In this document: positions 37,001-49,209 of the stretch, piece after piece
Numbering within the stretch: position 1 is the stretch's first letter
Layout of the letters: the number at the start of each line of letters is the position of its first letter
Origin: Smittia aterrima
Taxonomy: Eukaryota; Arthropoda; Insecta; Diptera; Chironomidae
Assembly: GCA_033063855.1 (NCBI GenBank)
Contig: CP093829.1
Span: forward strand, 17,515,537-17,579,536
Length of the DNA: 64,000 bases
Direction: 5' to 3'
The notes under the pieces: generated by a model
Seen by the model: the letters and a program-made list of their open reading frames with translations, nothing else
Database searches by the model: none
Told to the model about the DNA's origin: nothing
Translations under genes and position numbers: made by a program

Positions 37001-40000
37001 AAATTGAAAGTAAAAAATCTAATGTTTGTCCTCTTGATGTTTTCTCAAGTCTGCTATCGGCTCGAATTCAAATGCAATAAATGTGACCAAACAAGAAAAA
37101 TTATTTAAGGAATCGAAATGCTCATCACTGGTTAAGTTAGTACTGGCTAGACACTGACTAGAGTTAGAAGACCAAATGACTTAACAGCACAGAGTGAGAC
37201 TTGAAATGAGCGTAATCGTTGTGTGAAGTGGACTCGTGTTACATTTCAAAATCAAAAGTTTATGAACGAGCAAGGGAGACTCATTGAGAATTGAAAGCAG
37301 TCGAGACTAAAGAGTCGACAGTTGGGTGGTCTCTATTTATCTATTAGAGTGGCTTGAAGTTTAGTGCTCTCTGTTGTTGATTAAGAGATGTAAACAGCAA
37401 AACCTAAAACTTTTTTCCCACTGCATCATCTCATCTGCCAGAGCTGAGCTAATGTGGCGTGTCGAGAGACGCTTGATCTCGCCTAATTATTTCCAAATGA
37501 CACGACGAAGATGGATTATTAAAGAAACATTCAGATGACTTATGCTTCGAACATAAGACAGCAATCGCTCATAAAAGAGCTTGAAGTAATGTCTCTTTTT
37601 GATTTCTTTTCAGCTTCTTACGGTTGTCATCATCTCATTCCATCACATGACGATGGGTTTGAGAAGCGTTTATAGATCTTACGAGAATCTCCTTATGTTC
37701 AAGTTGATTCGCTGAGAAATGAAAGAACGTCAAGTTTGGGAGTCACAGATGAAATAAAAAAAGAGAATTCATCAGAAGACATTCTTGGCATTAATCTGAT
37801 GTTTAAATATTTTCTCATAAAAATCACGATACGAATGCGTTTGACTGTTTTTAAGCATCCGAGATACGCAGCGATGTTTCACGCTCATCTCACTCGACGA
37901 CACATAAATTTTGAAAGAGATTTTCTAATGAAAAACACTAAGACGTCGTAGAATCACATCTGGCCCGCAGACGAATTGGGGGATTTCATTGAGTGACAAA
38001 AACGAAACACGATTCAGTTTTCCCTCGAACATGAGGAATTGTTTAATTAAAACTGTGGAAAAGCGACAACGGCGCGTGATGATTCATTGGGAAAACTTAG
38101 ACAAGCGGAGGGAGAAAATATTTATTGGCTTGCTCGTTCATCAAGTGTTGAAACAAATTAAAATTTTCACAACGGAAATGCCGAGCGAGAATATTCTCTC
38201 GCTCGTTCGACATCTCGCAAGTGTTAATTAAATCTCAGAATAACTTGGAATTATCCTTTGTGATCTCACTTCAATTAAATTGCATCAAACTCTCATAGCC
38301 ATGAGCGATAATCTTTTTTCCGGGAAGCTCTCTCTTACAATCGGAGCGTACGTGATACAAGCTAAACTAGTGGAAATTGTTTACAGCGTCAGCGATGATT
38401 ACTAAATTGTGATCCATGCGAAGAGTTGTGCGATGGAAGTTGATTAGAAGGAGAGGAATTAATGTATGCATACGAGCAGATCATAATGTTGTAATTTATA
38501 TGCAGCAGCTGGTGAAACAAAGGCGAACAGCTCCGACGTAGAAAGAGTTAATAACATTCGTCCATAATTATTTTTTATTTGATGAGATATTGGACGATGG
38601 CTTTTGTTGTTTTTCAGAGTCGCTTGTAAATTATTACGTTCGTTATCGGATCGTTACCGTTTTTCCTTCCAGCCGCCGTCGCTTCGCATGAGAAACGAGC
38701 CAACACATTCTTTGTAATTGCAAGGTGGCTCTCGACACAAAAGATGTTAATTTGTATTCGCTCGAAATCTAATTTGATGGTAATCTTTGGCGTTATACTT
38801 CCAGCTGAACGGGCTTCGATTAATCTTGGAATCGTGTTGGCTTTTGCAGCTTTATGAGAGCTTTTCATGTCAGAATATTCTGAGGAAGTTGAAAATAAAT
38901 TTAATTACAAATTAGAGAAGAAGAAAGAAACAAGTTTTATCGCGATGAGATAAAACAAATTGGCTCACCGAATGAAATTGGCAAATTAGAAACTTCAATG
39001 TTCGACATTCGAGGCAAAAGCCCAGCTACTGGTTTTCATAAGAAGAAAACTTCAACTTGTCCACGACTCTCCATGATGTTTCGAGTTTATTTCATTTGAT
39101 CAATCAAGATTAAAAATATTTTTGCCATTTCGCTTTGCGTTCCTTCTCTCTCTGTCTCTCCTGATCCAGCGATCAGATTTCATTGCGCGACGGCGGCGTC
39201 AATATGCTTTAATCGTTCAATGATTCTCCTCTTTTTTTATGCTGATCGTAACGAAAAATAATCAACAAGCATGGCACAAAAAACGAAGCGATTTACATGA
39301 AGATTTTAAGTTAACTGTTTCTGATGTGTGTCTCATTTTCGAAGATAAAACGATCTGTTTTCTGCTGCAACAGCAATTATTTTAAAGATTTTTTTTTGTG
39401 TCGTTTATAATCTTCTTACTCGTTCGCTTTATCGACTGTCGTCAGATTTTTTTCTCTGCTCTGCTCGTTTAGTCTTCGTCGTCGTCTCTTCTTGATTATT
39501 TTTATGTGACAATGAATTTTTCAGTTTTTGCGATGCAAAGCAGAAAAATTCAACGACGTTGAGACGAGGATTTTATGAAGCTCTTTGATGACTATCACGA
39601 TGATAGTAAGGACGACAGTTTGCAAAAACGAACCGACGTCTTCATGTTAATTTGAGAGCTTTCCAACTCAACAACGACAAAGTCATGCTTTTGACAACTT
39701 TTCAGTTCAAGAAATTCGCTCTAATGGTCAATTTCATAAAAAGAAATTGCTTCCCCTATCAATTTCTTTCATTTTCTTTCTCACTGTCTGTGTATCTCGT
39801 ACAGTCTTTCCAGTAACTTGACTAACCACGACATTGCACAAGCGAAGGAAATGTCATAAAGTTCCGATGAAAGTTCATCTCTTCGAAGAAGTTGTTTGGA
39901 CGTTCCTTTGATTGTTCTATCTTTTTAGTCGAGTGGCATAAACATTCATTGTTTACGTCCGATGATGCTGAAAGCGGGTCTATTGATAGTTTGTTTTTTA

Positions 40001-40614
40001 CTACCGACGGCATTCTACTTCATTAATCAACATGCTAGCAATTTAAAGTCGCCGAAAAAGTTTTTCCTTCTCCCTTCGAGGGCAGCAGCAGCAACAAACG
40101 ATGATACTGTTCATTGACAGGATATGTAATGAAAGAACAAGCAATAATGATAATCCAAAAGAATGATTCTCATTAAAATTCGCGGAGTAATGTCGCCCGT
40201 CTTCTTGTCTACGCCAGTGCAGCATTCGGAACATATCGTCGTCGCCTTCCAACCCTTTAATTACGCCACTCACTCGCCTTCCAGACGACATGCTGTTATC
40301 TTTCTCCCTCTCTCTCTTTGTGTCATCTGAAAGACTTTCATTTGTGAGACGAACTCACACATGAATGAATTGCGCTCGATTGAATCCCGAGCACATCGTT
40401 CTTGTTCACTGACTTTCGAGCAAGAAGGAAATTAAAAGATTTGTCCGACATCATCGGATTTCATTTGAGAGATCAACAAGCATTGACTCAATTTTCGCAA
40501 AATTTCAACTTATTCAATTGGAAAACTGTTCATTGAAGTCGAAGTTACCAGCGAGAGAATTTTAATCAATCACAAACTCACTCAGAGTTTTAAATTTCTC
40601 GTTTAAGGTCAAGG
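34085..40614. other. 6.5 kb non-coding stretch
   Basis: No supportable gene. Frames near 35.4-36.8 kb overlap on both strands and are short and unspliced. The stretch contains the second E-box element copy (38,490-38,519). Confidence 0.5.
38490..38519. repeat. Dispersed element copy 2 (E-box type)
   Basis: Matches 2,737-2,766 around CAGCTG (core atgcagcagctggtgaaaca). Similarity fades on both sides but resumes at an aattattttttatt segment ~45-60 bp downstream in both copies. Confidence 0.5.
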
Positions 40615-41181
40615 ATGGCATTCTCCCCGAAACTTTACAAATTCATTTTGTCGAAAGAGTTTGCTGACTCAGTTATCGCTTGGGATTTGAAGAATTACAA
40701 AGTTGAACGACCAAGCTTTGGAGTACTTCTCGATCATACTTTGGCTGTCATTTGGCACATCTTCAACCAAGACGGAGCTGAACTCTCAGTTTTCAGCAAA
40801 GCTGACATCGCTTGGGCTTTGACATTCCTTGAAGCCATTGACGTTTCGACATGTTCAAGCACCGAGGACTTTGACAAACTCATTGAGTACATGCGCAAAA
40901 TTCTCATCACTCGTTACTCGATGGAAGACGAAGGAGAAATCGCTGAATTAAACAAGACAATGTACGATAAACTCGACGATGATTACCCGTCGTCATCAGC
41001 ATTCGATGACTTTATGAGTTCCGCTCAAGTTCAGGAAGATCGAAAATCGAGGAAGGGAGCAACGGTGAAAACAGACGAAGTCTCGAAATGTACCGACGAC
41101 GCCCTCTTGCAACGCTTGAAAGTGCTCAACCCAAAAATACAAACTCTCGACGATATTAAAAGAATTGGAAATCCTCAATAA
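40615..41181 (+). CDS. Intronless gene, 188-residue protein of unknown family
   Basis: ATG in context aaggATGG opens a frame with clear coding character to TAA. The N-terminal ~100 residues look globular and helical (start MAFSPKLYKFILSKEFADSV; aromatic-rich WDLKNYK, WHIFNQDG, ADIAWALTFLEAID). Residues ~105-150 are acidic and Ser-rich (DEGEIAELNK, KLDDDYPSSSAFDDFM), then a basic patch (RKSRKG). The C-terminus is a short helical segment (LLQRLKVLNPKIQTLDDIKRIG). There is no signal peptide or membrane segment, so it is probably cytosolic. I recognise no family. AATAAA overlaps the stop codon, so the 3'UTR must be very short. No gene lies within 6 kb on its left or 12 kb on its right. Confidence 0.8.
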   Translation: MAFSPKLYKFILSKEFADSVIAWDLKNYKVERPSFGVLLDHTLAVIWHIFNQDGAELSVFSKADIAWALTFLEAIDVSTCSSTEDFDKLIEYMRKILITRYSMEDEGEIAELNKTMYDKLDDDYPSSSAFDDFMSSAQVQEDRKSRKGATVKTDEVSKCTDDALLQRLKVLNPKIQTLDDIKRIGNPQ

Positions 41182-41182
41182 A
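41177..41182 (+). terminator. Poly(A) signal overlapping the stop codon
   Basis: The last codons are CCT CAA TAA followed by AG, so AATAAA spans the stop codon. Cleavage would be expected about 10-30 nt downstream. Confidence 0.5.
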
Positions 41183-42515
41183 GTCTCAGTAATCCTTGAG
41201 AATCTTTTGAGATCGAGAAGCTTTTAAACTCTTCCCTCCTTCGTTCGTTCGTTCTCTCATCAATAACTGCCCATTAAGCACAAAGTCTATCAGGGGTGTG
41301 CTAAAGGCAGTAGGCTTGGAAAATATCACATTCCACATCATAAAGTTTTCGCGTTCCATTACGCAAACGAAAGAAGAAGAATAAGTCGAAACCTTCTGAC
41401 ACACACCACATCCACCCATTAATCTCATCTCTGTTCACTCATAAAAACATAAAAAAAAACTTTTTCTTTCACTCTTTGCCCTAAAAGCATTTTCCTCGGA
41501 AGCTCGATCAAATGATTCGTTTTGCGATTAAAAGTGCCGAAAGGAGAAAAATTGCTCAACTCTTGATAATTTATGTCGCGCATTAATATCCGTTCATCAT
41601 TAGAATATTTTTCTCTCTTGGCTTTTAACTAAAAAAAAAGGGAAACTCGTAAATATTGCCAACATATCAAAACATCATAAAAACCATAAAGCACAAAGGC
41701 ATTACTTTTTTCTTCTTATTTTTCTTCTTTTTCGCTATCACATCCGAGCACATAAAAATATTTTTCCCTCGCCCATCGGCAGCAGCAGCGAGCACAAAAG
41801 CAAAGGAAGTAGGAAACTTTGCTTGGAATGGAGTTTTAACGATAAAAAAGGATGCGAAACTACTTTCGGTAGTAAAAAGTCAGAGCATTCTTCATTTCCA
41901 GGAGCCGCGTATCGATTGGACATTAAACTAATTCGACTGTGATTTTGACGATTCGCCCGTCGCGTCGAACTTCTATCAAACATTGTTTTCTCGCTTGTCA
42001 GAACTCACCAAAGAATTTATGTATCGGAACTTTTTTTTATAGCTTCACGCTTGAATGAAAACACCGCGTTAGTTGGAACCTTTCAAGTTAGAAACATCTC
42101 AAGGGAAAAGAAAGCCTCGTTCAGTGTTTAATGACAAATAAACACAATAACGATGAGAAGCTTGACAAGAAATTAAATTTTAATTTGAGAAGAATAACAA
42201 CAAAATTGCTTTCGAGTCCGACGAATTCAATTTCGTTCCACTTGCGCGATGCTAATAAATTAATGGAGCCAACATAGGCTTGAGATTCGTGTCGTTTCTC
42301 GGCAACATGACGGGGCGACTAAGATATTTTATAAGACCTTCATTCTCAGAATTTTGCGTGAACAATAAAAATCGGGTCGAAGGAAAATCTGTTTCGGCAA
42401 AAAAAGACAAAATTGAAATTACTGAGCTCTTAATAGACTCGCTTCGTGAGCGGGTGAGAGAAGTCGTCCAATAACAAGAAAAATTATGATGCCAATTAAA
42501 CCTAACTGCTGTCTC

Positions 42516-42560
42516 CATTAAATGATATTACTGCAACAATGATGCAGAACGGCAAGAGAA
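42516..42560. repeat. Dispersed element, copy near 42.5 kb
   Basis: Contains aaatgatattactgcaacaa then tgatgcagaacgg, aligning with 13,132-13,180 with small gaps. Confidence 0.4.
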
Positions 42561-43959
42561 AAAAACAGATTCGTTTTAACTTTATTATCGACGGTTGGTC
42601 TTGAAAAGTCTTCTTCTGGAAGCACAGAGAAGCTTTCATGACATTTAATTGAATAGAATTTCCTTTAACGGTTATGACATTATACCCGTCGTAAAAATTG
42701 ATGATGTCTGAAGCGCTTCAATTATATTCATTGCAGAAAATCTCATTCCACGCTTTACTGTTGACTTTTCATCTCCGTGACAAATGATTGTTTGTATCAT
42801 TGAGAAGTGAAAATCTTGATAATTTGCCATCCATCGCTTTAATGCGAAATGAATGTGCGCTCAGCACTCGAAGGAAGAAATGAGGCCAAGCATAGTTTTT
42901 CCATCCATCTAAGCCACAATCAATCTTCTTACAGAACGATTTCGCGTTGTCGATTGTAATTTTTCATGAAACTTTCATCCGAGAGGCTTTATCGTGACCT
43001 GCACGCACATCGAACGAACCCTTGAGCGCGTCCTGGAATATTCCGCAGAGCCAGAAGCTTTCGGATCGAAAAACAATTTACGCGCAGGGAAAAGTTTTAT
43101 TTTTCTTTGAAGGATCATCGTATTTAGCATTGGAGAGTGAAGAGAAAAGGATAAACAAGCGGTCGGTCGGTCTGATGTGACGTCAGACGGAAAGATAATT
43201 TGAATCGACCCTTGTACCGTCGTTATCAGCGACTTAGGACGAGACCCCGCCCAGTGACATTCTATGGCGTCGCTCCCCCGGTGAAAACGAAGAGAGAAAA
43301 ATTGGAATTGAAATAGATTTGTAAATAAATTAAACTGAGATCAAAAGGGACTTTTATTTGCACTGGGGTCTTGATAAGGATTTCTCCGAGAAGAACACAA
43401 ACCTATTTCCTTGAATCCGTTATCATTTAAGAAAGGATAAGAGGAGACAGAAGACTTTATTCTCTTTTTCTTCCGGGTGAAGTGTTTATCTTCGGAGAGA
43501 CGAAGGCCTCGACTTTTTATGAGCCTATTGAATATTTTCTTTCGTTCTCGATGGAAATCTGTGTCAATATTGAACTTCATTCTGCCGAACGACGTCCAAG
43601 GCTGTAAAATTAAATTAGCTTTCGTTTCCTATCAGCAACATTACAGACTCTCTCTCTCTCTCGAGTTTGCTGACAAAGAAGCTTTTTGATGACAGACACA
43701 CGCAATCTATCGAGTTCTCGGAACATCAAAGCGTTGTCGTGTTCTCCTTTATCGCTTCGATGAAAAACTATAATTATCTCAGTTGATTGCTATGAAAATG
43801 GAGCGCCAGACACTTCACAGCGTAATAAAACTCACCAGACGCTGCAGAAATTACGATAATTAATAAAAATTGTCTCATAAATATTCACAGGTTCGCTTTC
43901 CCCTCTCCGAAACTTTATTTTATATATTTTCGGGGAAAAGAGAAGTTTCTAAGCACAGG

Positions 43960-45880
43960 CAACGTCTGGTGATAAAATTTTTATCGTAGACATTTAAAAC
44001 GAAAATGTCTTTTCGCTCTTTCTTTCTTTCTCTCTCTCTTGCTCTAACTTTCTATGCTTTCCACCCCCACATTACTTAGATAAATAGAAAGCAATAAAAT
44101 ATTATACTCGGGAGATCCAGACTTTCCCTCACATCGACGTCGACGATAGCAAGAAGCTTAGATGAGAATTCGAAGGAAAATTGAAGGTCATATGAGGCGA
44201 ATGAAGGTGATTGATGAGTGTGGCTGGAAAATTTATGGGCGGTGGGAGTCAATCGTAGTCAAAGTAATCTCTCGAAGAGCTTAATTCTTCTTTTGGTTTT
44301 AGTGTGACAACTAACTAAGCTTACTCGCTCGCTGGTAAGCGATGTGGGGAAATTTGAAAAGTTTTTTAATAAAAATTCTGGTTTGGAAGTTTCCTCGGGA
44401 ATAAATATTCGAACCCTTTTCCAGGAAAGAGTCAACGAAGGATGAGAAACGTCGCATTGCTGGAAATATTTCAAATTTAGGCAACTCCTCGTAACTTTGA
44501 AGCTTCAGCTCATTGCTCTCGTCCCAAATTAAATTGCGGCATTTTTGAAATTGAATTTTTCTCGTTTCAAGTTGGGGTCAACGAAGAAAATCTCTTTTCA
44601 TTTTAGAGAAGGCCTAGAAACGATTTTCCTTTGCAGTAATCAAAGTTTTTCAAGTACATCCCTTAACAAAATGAATTCCTCTCAACGTAGTTGATGTTTC
44701 CTCTTCAAACATAAACTAAAATGTAACAACGCAAAAACTTTACGATTCCCCGACTCAAATGTATGAAATTGAAATCAAAATGTGTAACATAGATTTTTTT
44801 TTTGGTGAAACATAAACTCTCTCTCATCTCTCTCTCAGAACTCTTCGAGTTTGTGTCGTTGTATTTGTTATGTCTGCGAAATAATTTGAGCTGAGAGAAG
44901 AAAATTCATTGTATCGCGTTCTAAGCTTTGTAAGTTGATAAGTTTTACTTTGAAACATTGAAAGTTTGATAGAAAAATCTTTGAAAATCTTTCTATTAAT
45001 ATCAAATTTCAAGAAAATTCTAATTTTTCAATATATTTTGCGAAATTAAGAATAATTACACTAACACAAAGTTAGTTTGATTGTGCATGATGGGCAAACG
45101 TAGAAAACTCCCGAGACATTTTCTACATCGAGTCGTAAACGAGAACCCCTCATGCTAGACGGACCTGCTGCTTGTGAGTGTGATCCAGACGTCGAACACA
45201 CAAATAAGCTTTGCGATGAAATTACGAGGAGACGTCGAAAGTGACGACTGTGTGGGTTTTGGGTGAAAATGAGAGTAGCGACGAGCAGAGAAGAAGAAAA
45301 ATCGTCTTTCTACAAAACAAGAAGAAGAAGAAGAATATTTTTTCGCAGAAAATGTGAACGGAACAGACAAAATAAATTTCCTCCGGTCAGCATAACGCGC
45401 GAGATGAATTATGCCATCGTTATTCACGTGGAACTCTTATCTATCTCACAGTCGGTGCTGCTTCGGAGATTCGGGGACGAGAAAATGCAAATGACATCAT
45501 TACAAGTGAAATCTCGAGATTACCTTTTCCTGAAATTATGTGCATAAGTGCTCATATTTCATCGTTTGTCTCGCAGAAGAATCGTGCTCGCAATGTAAGT
45601 ATCTTCGCTTCAAGAAATTCCTCGAAGCTCCAACTGCAATTGTTCTGCCATTATCATTCTCTCTCTTCTTTCGTCGTCTTGTTGCCGTGATTCCCAAATG
45701 AAATCGGCGGTATTGCCTCGTAAATTTCAATTAAAGCACAACATTAATGACAAATTCTACGTTTTATATGCGCCGAGTGGCAAGTGCACCATAAAATGAG
45801 CGAATTTACTGCAACTCAGTCAGAAACACTTTCGCAAAAGAACATTTCGAGCATTTACGGCGACCATAAATTATGATACT
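43960..45880. repeat. Diverged duplicated non-coding block, copy 2
   Basis: Same ordered landmarks as 28,990-29,560: stem-loop (43,988-44,010), CT tract, gagatccagactt (44,112-44,124), taaatttcaattaaagc (~45,724), gaatttactgcaactcag (~45,800), catttac...ataaattatgat (~45,853). About 1.35 kb of extra sequence lies between the second and third landmarks. Confidence 0.6.
43988..44010. other. Conserved short stem-loop, copy 2
   Basis: AGACATTT and AAATGTCT arms as at 29,017, here with a 7 nt loop. The preceding gataaaatttttatcg is also self-complementary. Confidence 0.45.
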
Positions 45881-46088
45881 TTCCGAAGAAAATCGTCTTC
45901 ACGCTCGGATTTCTCTGTAAACAAATTAATATTCTTTCTCTTTAGCTTCTAAGAAAGGCGTTGTGTTGTCTTTTGAGCCAAGTGTTGCATGAATTGAAAG
46001 AAAGAAAAAAACACGCGCAAGATAAAAGAACTAGAAAGACGAAAGTCTTTGACCTCTATAGGTGCGATGATGTTTGCCGGGTTGAATG

Positions 46089-46299
46089 TCGATGTGTGGA
46101 CACAATCAACAAATGGAGCATTACATTCGAAAATTACCATAATTATTTTTCGATTCGAATGAAAACATTCCCGGCTACAGTCGAACAGCGTCGCGTATCT
46201 TCTCTCACTCACGATATAACACACGTTCGATGTTTATCTCTGGTTACATCGAAATTACATCGAGCGTTGTCTATACGAACGATGTATCAGGTTCGATGT
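46089..46299. promoter_or_regulatory. Cluster of six CGATGT/ACATCG sites
   Basis: CGATGT at 46,090, 46,228, 46,280 and 46,294, and ACATCG at 46,246 and 46,257. Chance predicts about 0.1 in 210 bp. Two copies extend to TTCGATGT, and another two share TCGATGTGTGG. A homotypic cluster suggests a binding-site array; the factor is unknown. Confidence 0.35.
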
Positions 46300-48361
46300 G
46301 TGGTAGATGTATTTCTAAGGCCATTGACCAGAAGAGGAGGAATTGACTTGAGCTTTTCGGAGCATTCGGTGACTGCAATTACGCTTCGTCTGATTGTTTA
46401 TGTCTGACAATTTTCTTTTTAATGTTCAAGATCAATAAAAATCAAAGTGAGCGAATACAACAAGAATACAATAAACGACATTGTTCCAAAAATGGAAATT
46501 TTATTCAGCTTGCGATACAATTAAAGTTATCGATCGACAGAAGAGATATTTCTGGACATTATCCAAGAGCGATAAAAATTGAATTTGTAAGATAGAATGA
46601 GGGAGAGACGTCCACCCTCACTCTCTCTTTCTCTCTCACTGGAAAATTCAATTATGACCGCATCGGACGAAATTTTATTTTTAGAAGCTCGAAGCCAACA
46701 AACAATATTTAATTCAAAAATATTCGACAGCGACGACCTTCGGGTGTGGAATCCATCGATTCTGCCCGCTCATTCAACTCGTCGTGAGTTTGCTTTCAGC
46801 CACGCAACAATAAACTATTGCATTTGAATAAACGATTGGGCGTTGCGTCGAGACAATCTCATAATTGAGTTATAATGAGCTCGCTTTTGATGTCCCCGCA
46901 AACGTGAATCGTGCGTTTGAAGTCTAATTTAATTCTGTCATGATTTGCATCAGTTTAATTGAGTCGCAAGTTTGTTTTGCTTTCGAGTGTTGATCGACTT
47001 TTTATTTTGTTTGAAGAGGCGGAGGTTTCGAGTTGAAAAATGATTTTTGGAACTTCATTAATTTCAAAGTCATTAGACAATTTGTTGTCGATGTGAAAAT
47101 CTCCCGCTTGCGTTGATTTGTCACGATCTTTTCTTGATATCCGTCAACAGCACACACAATTTTCCCTCTGAGAGAAATCTAAGCCGCACCATCAACAATT
47201 CTTCTCGACATCGTAAAGAAAAGAAATGTTTCTCATAAAAATGAAAAATTGTATTTTCATGAAATTAAATTTCTTTCCGTGATTCAAAACGATTCGAATG
47301 CAATATTTCATCGTCAGTAAGCATCGTTGATGAAAAATTTGTTGAGAGGAAAAACTCCTGAAGTTTTTATTTTTCTCGCTTACTTGTTTCACTCACGATC
47401 TGCAACGTCAAGCTGCTTTAGTTCAATCTTCAAGCGTCATTCAACTCAATGAGCTTGGAAATTCTTTTCTCTCATGCTCAGGTGTAAAATATATTGGATG
47501 AGAGTGGAAAAATCTGCATAGAAAATTGCATAAAGTTTATCGACTACGATCGCAATAAATTTCATCGACTTTCATCGTTGTCGTGTGAAAGACAGAGCTC
47601 ATAAATAAGTCAGAAAAGTCTTTCGTTTCGAGGAAATTTCGCCGTTCAAAGCTCTACTCGAGAAAGAAAATTTATGCAAGACAGCAAAAGTATAAAATTG
47701 ACACGTGACTCAGCATAGAACGGGCGCCTCTTTCAAAGCATCGTGATTAAATTGTGCACACAAAATAGAATAAATTACTCGTGTCTTTAGATTAGCATTT
47801 CAATTCAGAATGCAAGTTGTGAAAACTTTCAACACAACACCGGGGAGAGAAAAATGAATTCCAATTCTCATCTCGCTTTCGTAGACAGCACGAAAAATAT
47901 TCGCAGACGAAAAGTTTGCGTTGATATGCAAATAAATTCAACAGCATGAAAAGTTGTTTGCGATGCTCTTTGAAAGAGAGTGAAATCTTTAAAATGATGG
48001 CAATAGCTAGTTTGCATTCGATGCAAAGCTCGATTTATTTCATTTCATTTAAACGGATATTCAATAAGACATTTTGAACAAATGTTTCTTCTTAAAGGAA
48101 AACAGCTTCAAGACAAATCTCGTAAATAAACTTTCCTTTCTAACTTCCTTTCGAATTATGCTCACATCAAACTCGTAGTCGAGCAATAAATCATTCAAAC
48201 AATCGACGACAGTCATAATCGCGCACATTACGCAATAACTCATCAATTATGTGCAAGTTAAAACTGTCTTTTGAATCCCTTTGCGATCTGAACCGCCGTT
48301 CGCTACAAAACAAACATTTAAGCGCAATTTATGAATTCTAATATCAATTACTTTTATGAAT

Positions 48362-49209
48362 ATTGCGAGCCATAAATACTGAATGGCATGCACGGAGCTT
48401 AGAAGGAAGGCGCAGATAAAAACGTCACTCTAAGTAGAATGGGCAATAATATCACCGTCGCACAACCGAATCACAACAATAGATAACAACATAACTAGAT
48501 TCGACACTTCGCCAATAACGGTTTCAAGGAGGTTGCATTGTTGTTGCTTTTTGTTTTGTATGATTCCGATTCGGAATGGACCGAAATGTATGATTCCGGA
48601 TTGGAATCATACATTTTGGTTCATTCCGAAACGGAATCACACAAAACGAAAAGCAACAACAACGCAACCTCCTTGAATCTCAGTGTCGAATCTAGTTATG
48701 TTGTTATCTATGTCACAACAATAGATTTTTCAATTTCTAAATTGTTACGGTTATGATTATGAATCGCTCGTAAAGCAAAAAATATTACTGTACTTAAAGT
48801 GCTTAGCTCTCAAGGAGAGAGAAAGGAAAAGAATGTCACGAAGAGGAGAAAGATGAAAAGCAAAGTTCAATAGCTGAGATGAGCATCGCTCAGAAGATTC
48901 TGTAATCTTTTATCATCTGAGCTGCTCACTCTCTCCCACTCACTCACTCACTCGCCTCTGGGGGAAAACTTTTTAATTTAAATTTTACATTCGTGCTTGA
49001 CTATTTGCTTTACATTCGTTCATTCATCTCCTCGCATTTGATGTTTCGGACGCTTTGGGGAAGAAGAGGGAATATGCCTTTCAGTTCGTTCCATCAGAAT
49101 GTCTTGTCCATCCGACAGATGATGGGAATTTAGATTCAAAGCTCTCATGTTTGTTGAGAATGGAAACTTTTAATTGAAAACTATTTTACATCAAATGTGA
49201 ATTAAGGTC
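48362..49209. repeat. Diverged duplicated block, copy 2, split by a MITE
   Basis: Anchors attgcgagccataaat (48,362-48,377) and the ~47 bp segment at 49,162-49,209 match 13,281 and 13,783 in order. The anchor spacing exceeds that of copy 1 by about 300 bp, and the foldback element between them accounts for most of this. Confidence 0.5.
48471..48726. mobile_element. Foldback/MITE-like element with ~110 bp inverted arms
   Basis: Left arm from 48,479 (atagataacaacataactag) and right arm ending at 48,711 are long inverted repeats that meet near 48,600, where gattcc/ggaatc motifs are nested. The arms differ by one 9 nt length change and about six substitutions. The repeat tcacaaca lies outside both ends (48,471-48,478 and 48,713-48,720), as expected of an 8 bp target-site duplication. 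The match goes on for atagat on both sides, so the exact boundary is uncertain. It has no coding capacity. An 8 bp duplication would suit a hAT- or P-type non-autonomous element, but the family is not identified. A full transcript could fold into a long hairpin. Confidence 0.75.

Larger units (their letters stand above)
41183..48470. other. Non-coding stretch with duplicated blocks
   Basis: No gene is supportable. It holds copy 2 of the 13.13 kb element (42,516-42,560), copy 2 of the 29 kb block (43,960-45,880) and a cluster of CGATGT sites (46,089-46,299). Confidence 0.5.

Noticed and set aside
44112..44160. Reverse strand reads gatgtgaggg...ctggatctccc, recalling the 5' end of 7SK RNA
   Set aside because: Only ~10 bases agree, the 29 kb duplicate lacks the match, and no other 7SK landmark is seen.
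45961..46407. 148-codon + frame
   Set aside because: Composition dominated by repeated ACATCG/CGATGT words; no ATG-context or splice support. The site cluster itself is reported instead.
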